A stretch of 6,404 nt of DNA, from assembly GCA_046545575.1 (NCBI GenBank), contig JBKGZM010000095.1:1-6404 (forward strand), given 5' to 3'. Position 1 is the first letter of the stretch. Each line of letters starts with the position of its first letter. The position numbers were made by a program, and so were the translations under genes. The notes under the pieces were generated by a model, which was given only the letters and a program-made list of their open reading frames with translations, was not told the origin of the DNA and ran no database searches. The stretch comes from JAGXOF01 sp046545575 (lineage in GTDB: Bacteria; Chloroflexota; Dehalococcoidia; SZUA-161; SpSt-899). Below are positions 4,790 through 6,404 of this stretch, in pieces.

Positions 4790-6313
4790 ATGTGTATCGA
4801 GGAAAGAGAAACCGTGGAACAAGAACAGGGGATAGAGAAGACAGACGCTGACTACCTTGCTGTCTCTGCTGGTGAAATTCCCATCTCGTCTCATGAGGAA
4901 GAGTTGGAGAAAGAGCTGGCAACCGAAGTGAGCGATTCTGATATAGTACCCCTTGCCACCGCGGAGATTGAAGAAGATGACGGGGAGCCTCACCAAATCG
5001 AGACAGGCCCGTCTAACGCGGACCTGGATGATGTATCCGACGACCTCGTCCGCATGTACCTGCGTGAGGCGGGCCAGGTCCCGCTTCTGGATTTCGCAGG
5101 GGAAAAGGCCCTTGCCCGGAAAGTAGAAGCGAAGCGACATATTGAAGACACGGACAGATCGTGGCAGGAAAGGTACGGAAGAGTCCCTTCCGCCATTGAT
5201 ATCATGCTGACCATACTTCCCAGAGTGGGACGGGCACTGCCATTCATAGACACTCTTGCGAAAGAACTTAGTTTACCCGGTGAGGACGCTATTCCCCAGA
5301 CCCTCTACCATCCGCAGTTCAGCGATGCTATTAACGGAGACACCGATAACCAGCTCATAATGACCCTGGCTGGCAGGATGGAGGTACCCCCTGAAACCAT
5401 AGAGACCACACTCACGAACCTTTCCCTGGACCTTCATATTTTGCCTCGGGCCTTACTTCAAGAACTTGAGGACAAGAACCTTCTTACAAAGTTAACGGAC
5501 CCAGCACATCAGCCCAGGTTGCGTCAGATTGTGGCCCCCTATGAGGGTGAGGTACTTTCCAGGCTGGAGCAGGTCAAGGAAGAGGGCGAAAGGGCAAGAC
5601 AGCATCTCATAGAAGCAAACCTCCGGCTCGTGGTGAACGTTGCCAAGAGGTATCTCGGTAGGGGCATGCCATTGCTGGACCTGATCCAGGAGGGTAGTAT
5701 AGGACTCATGAGGGCAGCCGACAAGTTCGATTACAGAAGGGGATACAAGTTCAGCACTTATGCGACGTGGTGGATTCGGCAGGCTGTAAGCAGAGCAATT
5801 GCTGACCAAGCCAGGACAATTAGGATACCGGTCCACATGGTGGAGACCGTCCGCAAGGTCATGGCAAGCCGTCGTATCCTGACCCAAGAGTACGGTCGGG
5901 AGCCCACCAACGAAGAGATAGCTCGGGAAACGAACGTTGCGCCCGAGAGGCTGGAGGAGATCTTCCAGATGACATGGGAGGTAGCCTCCCTCGATGCCCC
6001 TGTCGTAGAAAATGAGGAAACAAATCTCAGGGATTTCATCAAGGACACAAACATAAACCTCACGGAGTCCGCTTCGCACATATTGCTCAGAGACCAAGTC
6101 AAGGAAGTCCTGGAGCAGCTCACTGAGCGCGAGCGCAGGATACTGACGCTGAGATTTGGTCTGGAAGATGGGCGCAACCGCTCGCTTGAGGAGGTCGGCC
6201 AGGAGTTCAATGTCACCCGCGAACGGATTCGACAGATAGAGGCCAAAGCCCTGCGTAGACTGCATAACCCAGAACTCTCGCGGAAATTGAGGGACTACCT
6301 TGAGGGGGTGTGA
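4790..6313 (+). CDS. rpoD: RpoD/SigA-family RNA polymerase sigma-70 factor, complete
   Basis: A 507-aa primary-type sigma factor with all promoter-contacting regions. An acidic N-terminus (1-80) stands where some RpoD proteins have region 1.1; region 1.2 is DDLVRMYLREAGQVPLL (84-100); a linker of about 150 residues (117-265) follows. Region 2 begins HLIEANLRLVV (272-282), with DLIQEGSIGLMRAADKFD (297-314) and YKFSTYATWWIRQ (319-331) for core binding and -10 recognition; RTIRIPVHM (342-350); region 3 (about 354-425); region 4 with LTLRFGLEDG (452-461) and the -35-reading helix-turn-helix SLEEVGQEFNVTRERIRQIE (465-484), ending LSRKLRDYLEGV. ATG 4790 is preceded by AGAGAG at 4776-4781, 8 nt away. 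It has its own promoter and is not fused to the kinase operon, which ends at a hairpin. Its closeness to the RpoD consensus suggests a housekeeping or near-housekeeping role, but the left paralogue makes the assignment of 'the' primary sigma uncertain. Confidence 0.96.
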   Translation: MCIEERETVEQEQGIEKTDADYLAVSAGEIPISSHEEELEKELATEVSDSDIVPLATAEIEEDDGEPHQIETGPSNADLDDVSDDLVRMYLREAGQVPLLDFAGEKALARKVEAKRHIEDTDRSWQERYGRVPSAIDIMLTILPRVGRALPFIDTLAKELSLPGEDAIPQTLYHPQFSDAINGDTDNQLIMTLAGRMEVPPETIETTLTNLSLDLHILPRALLQELEDKNLLTKLTDPAHQPRLRQIVAPYEGEVLSRLEQVKEEGERARQHLIEANLRLVVNVAKRYLGRGMPLLDLIQEGSIGLMRAADKFDYRRGYKFSTYATWWIRQAVSRAIADQARTIRIPVHMVETVRKVMASRRILTQEYGREPTNEEIARETNVAPERLEEIFQMTWEVASLDAPVVENEETNLRDFIKDTNINLTESASHILLRDQVKEVLEQLTERERRILTLRFGLEDGRNRSLEEVGQEFNVTRERIRQIEAKALRRLHNPELSRKLRDYLEGV

Positions 6314-6322
6314 TGAGGTTTG

Positions 6323-6402
6323 CTACCATTATGGGTAGAAATTGGCTCAAATAAAGGTCCCGACTTGTAGCTCATTCCCTCGCCCTGCCTTCTTGTGAGC
6401 TA
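6323..6402. repeat. Weak inverted repeats after the right sigma gene
   Basis: Two small repeats lie in the 91-bp tail: CTACC / GGTAG (6323-6327 and 6334-6338, 6-nt loop) and TAGCTCA / TGAGCTA (6368-6374 and 6396-6402, 21-nt loop). Neither is followed by a visible T-run and the second touches the window edge. Either could be part of a transcript end. No gene is seen in the tail. Confidence 0.2.
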
Positions 6403-6404
6403 AA

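Noticed and set aside
5492..6265. Long minus-strand frame of 257 codons inside the right sigma gene
   Set aside because: It is antisense to well-conserved sigma regions 2-4, so the frame is a by-product of that coding sequence.

Overview
The window suggests a bacterium of moderate GC content (roughly half G+C by eye). It starts genes with ATG and GTG and carries at least two primary-type sigma-70 factors. The style of the sigma factors (acidic N-terminus, long linker between regions 1.2 and 2), a soluble PAS histidine kinase and a YbhB-type PEBP protein would fit Chloroflexota (perhaps Dehalococcoidia-like), but this is an impression; no rRNA or other marker is present to confirm it.

Layout, left to right. 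(1) 1-1166, minus strand: an RpoD/SigA-family sigma factor whose 3' end lies beyond the window edge; regions 1.2, 2 and the start of region 3 are visible. (2) 1167-1515: a divergent intergenic region holding a near-consensus promoter for that sigma gene, a long-looped inverted repeat at its transcription start, and small palindromes in front of the next gene. (3) 1516-2082, plus: a small DNA-binding protein made of three consecutive XRE-type helix-turn-helix units. (4) 2089-2550, minus: a YbhB/YbcL-family PEBP protein, convergent with the XRE gene with only 6 bp between stop codons. (5) 2551-2894: a divergent control region with back-to-back promoters for the PEBP gene and the kinase. (6) 2895-4463, plus: a soluble PAS-PAS-HisKA-HATPase sensor kinase with no response regulator beside it. 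(7) 4464-4789: a strong hairpin, then a promoter and a leader inverted repeat for the next gene. (8) 4790-6313, plus: a complete second RpoD/SigA-family sigma factor of 507 aa. (9) 6314-6404: short non-coding tail.

The main theme is regulation: two paralogous primary-type sigma factors point outward from a core holding a transcription factor, an orphan sensor kinase and a PEBP protein. The two sigma proteins align along their length after the N-terminus, including the linker between regions 1.2 and 2. Their promoters are also recognisably alike (TTGACAG, a GC-rich stretch, a T-run, TAT), and each has an 8-bp-arm inverted repeat near the predicted transcription start. This points to gene duplication with the control region retained. 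Whether the kinase or XRE protein controls either sigma gene cannot be seen from sequence. I see no CRISPR array, tRNA, rRNA, transposase or phage gene.
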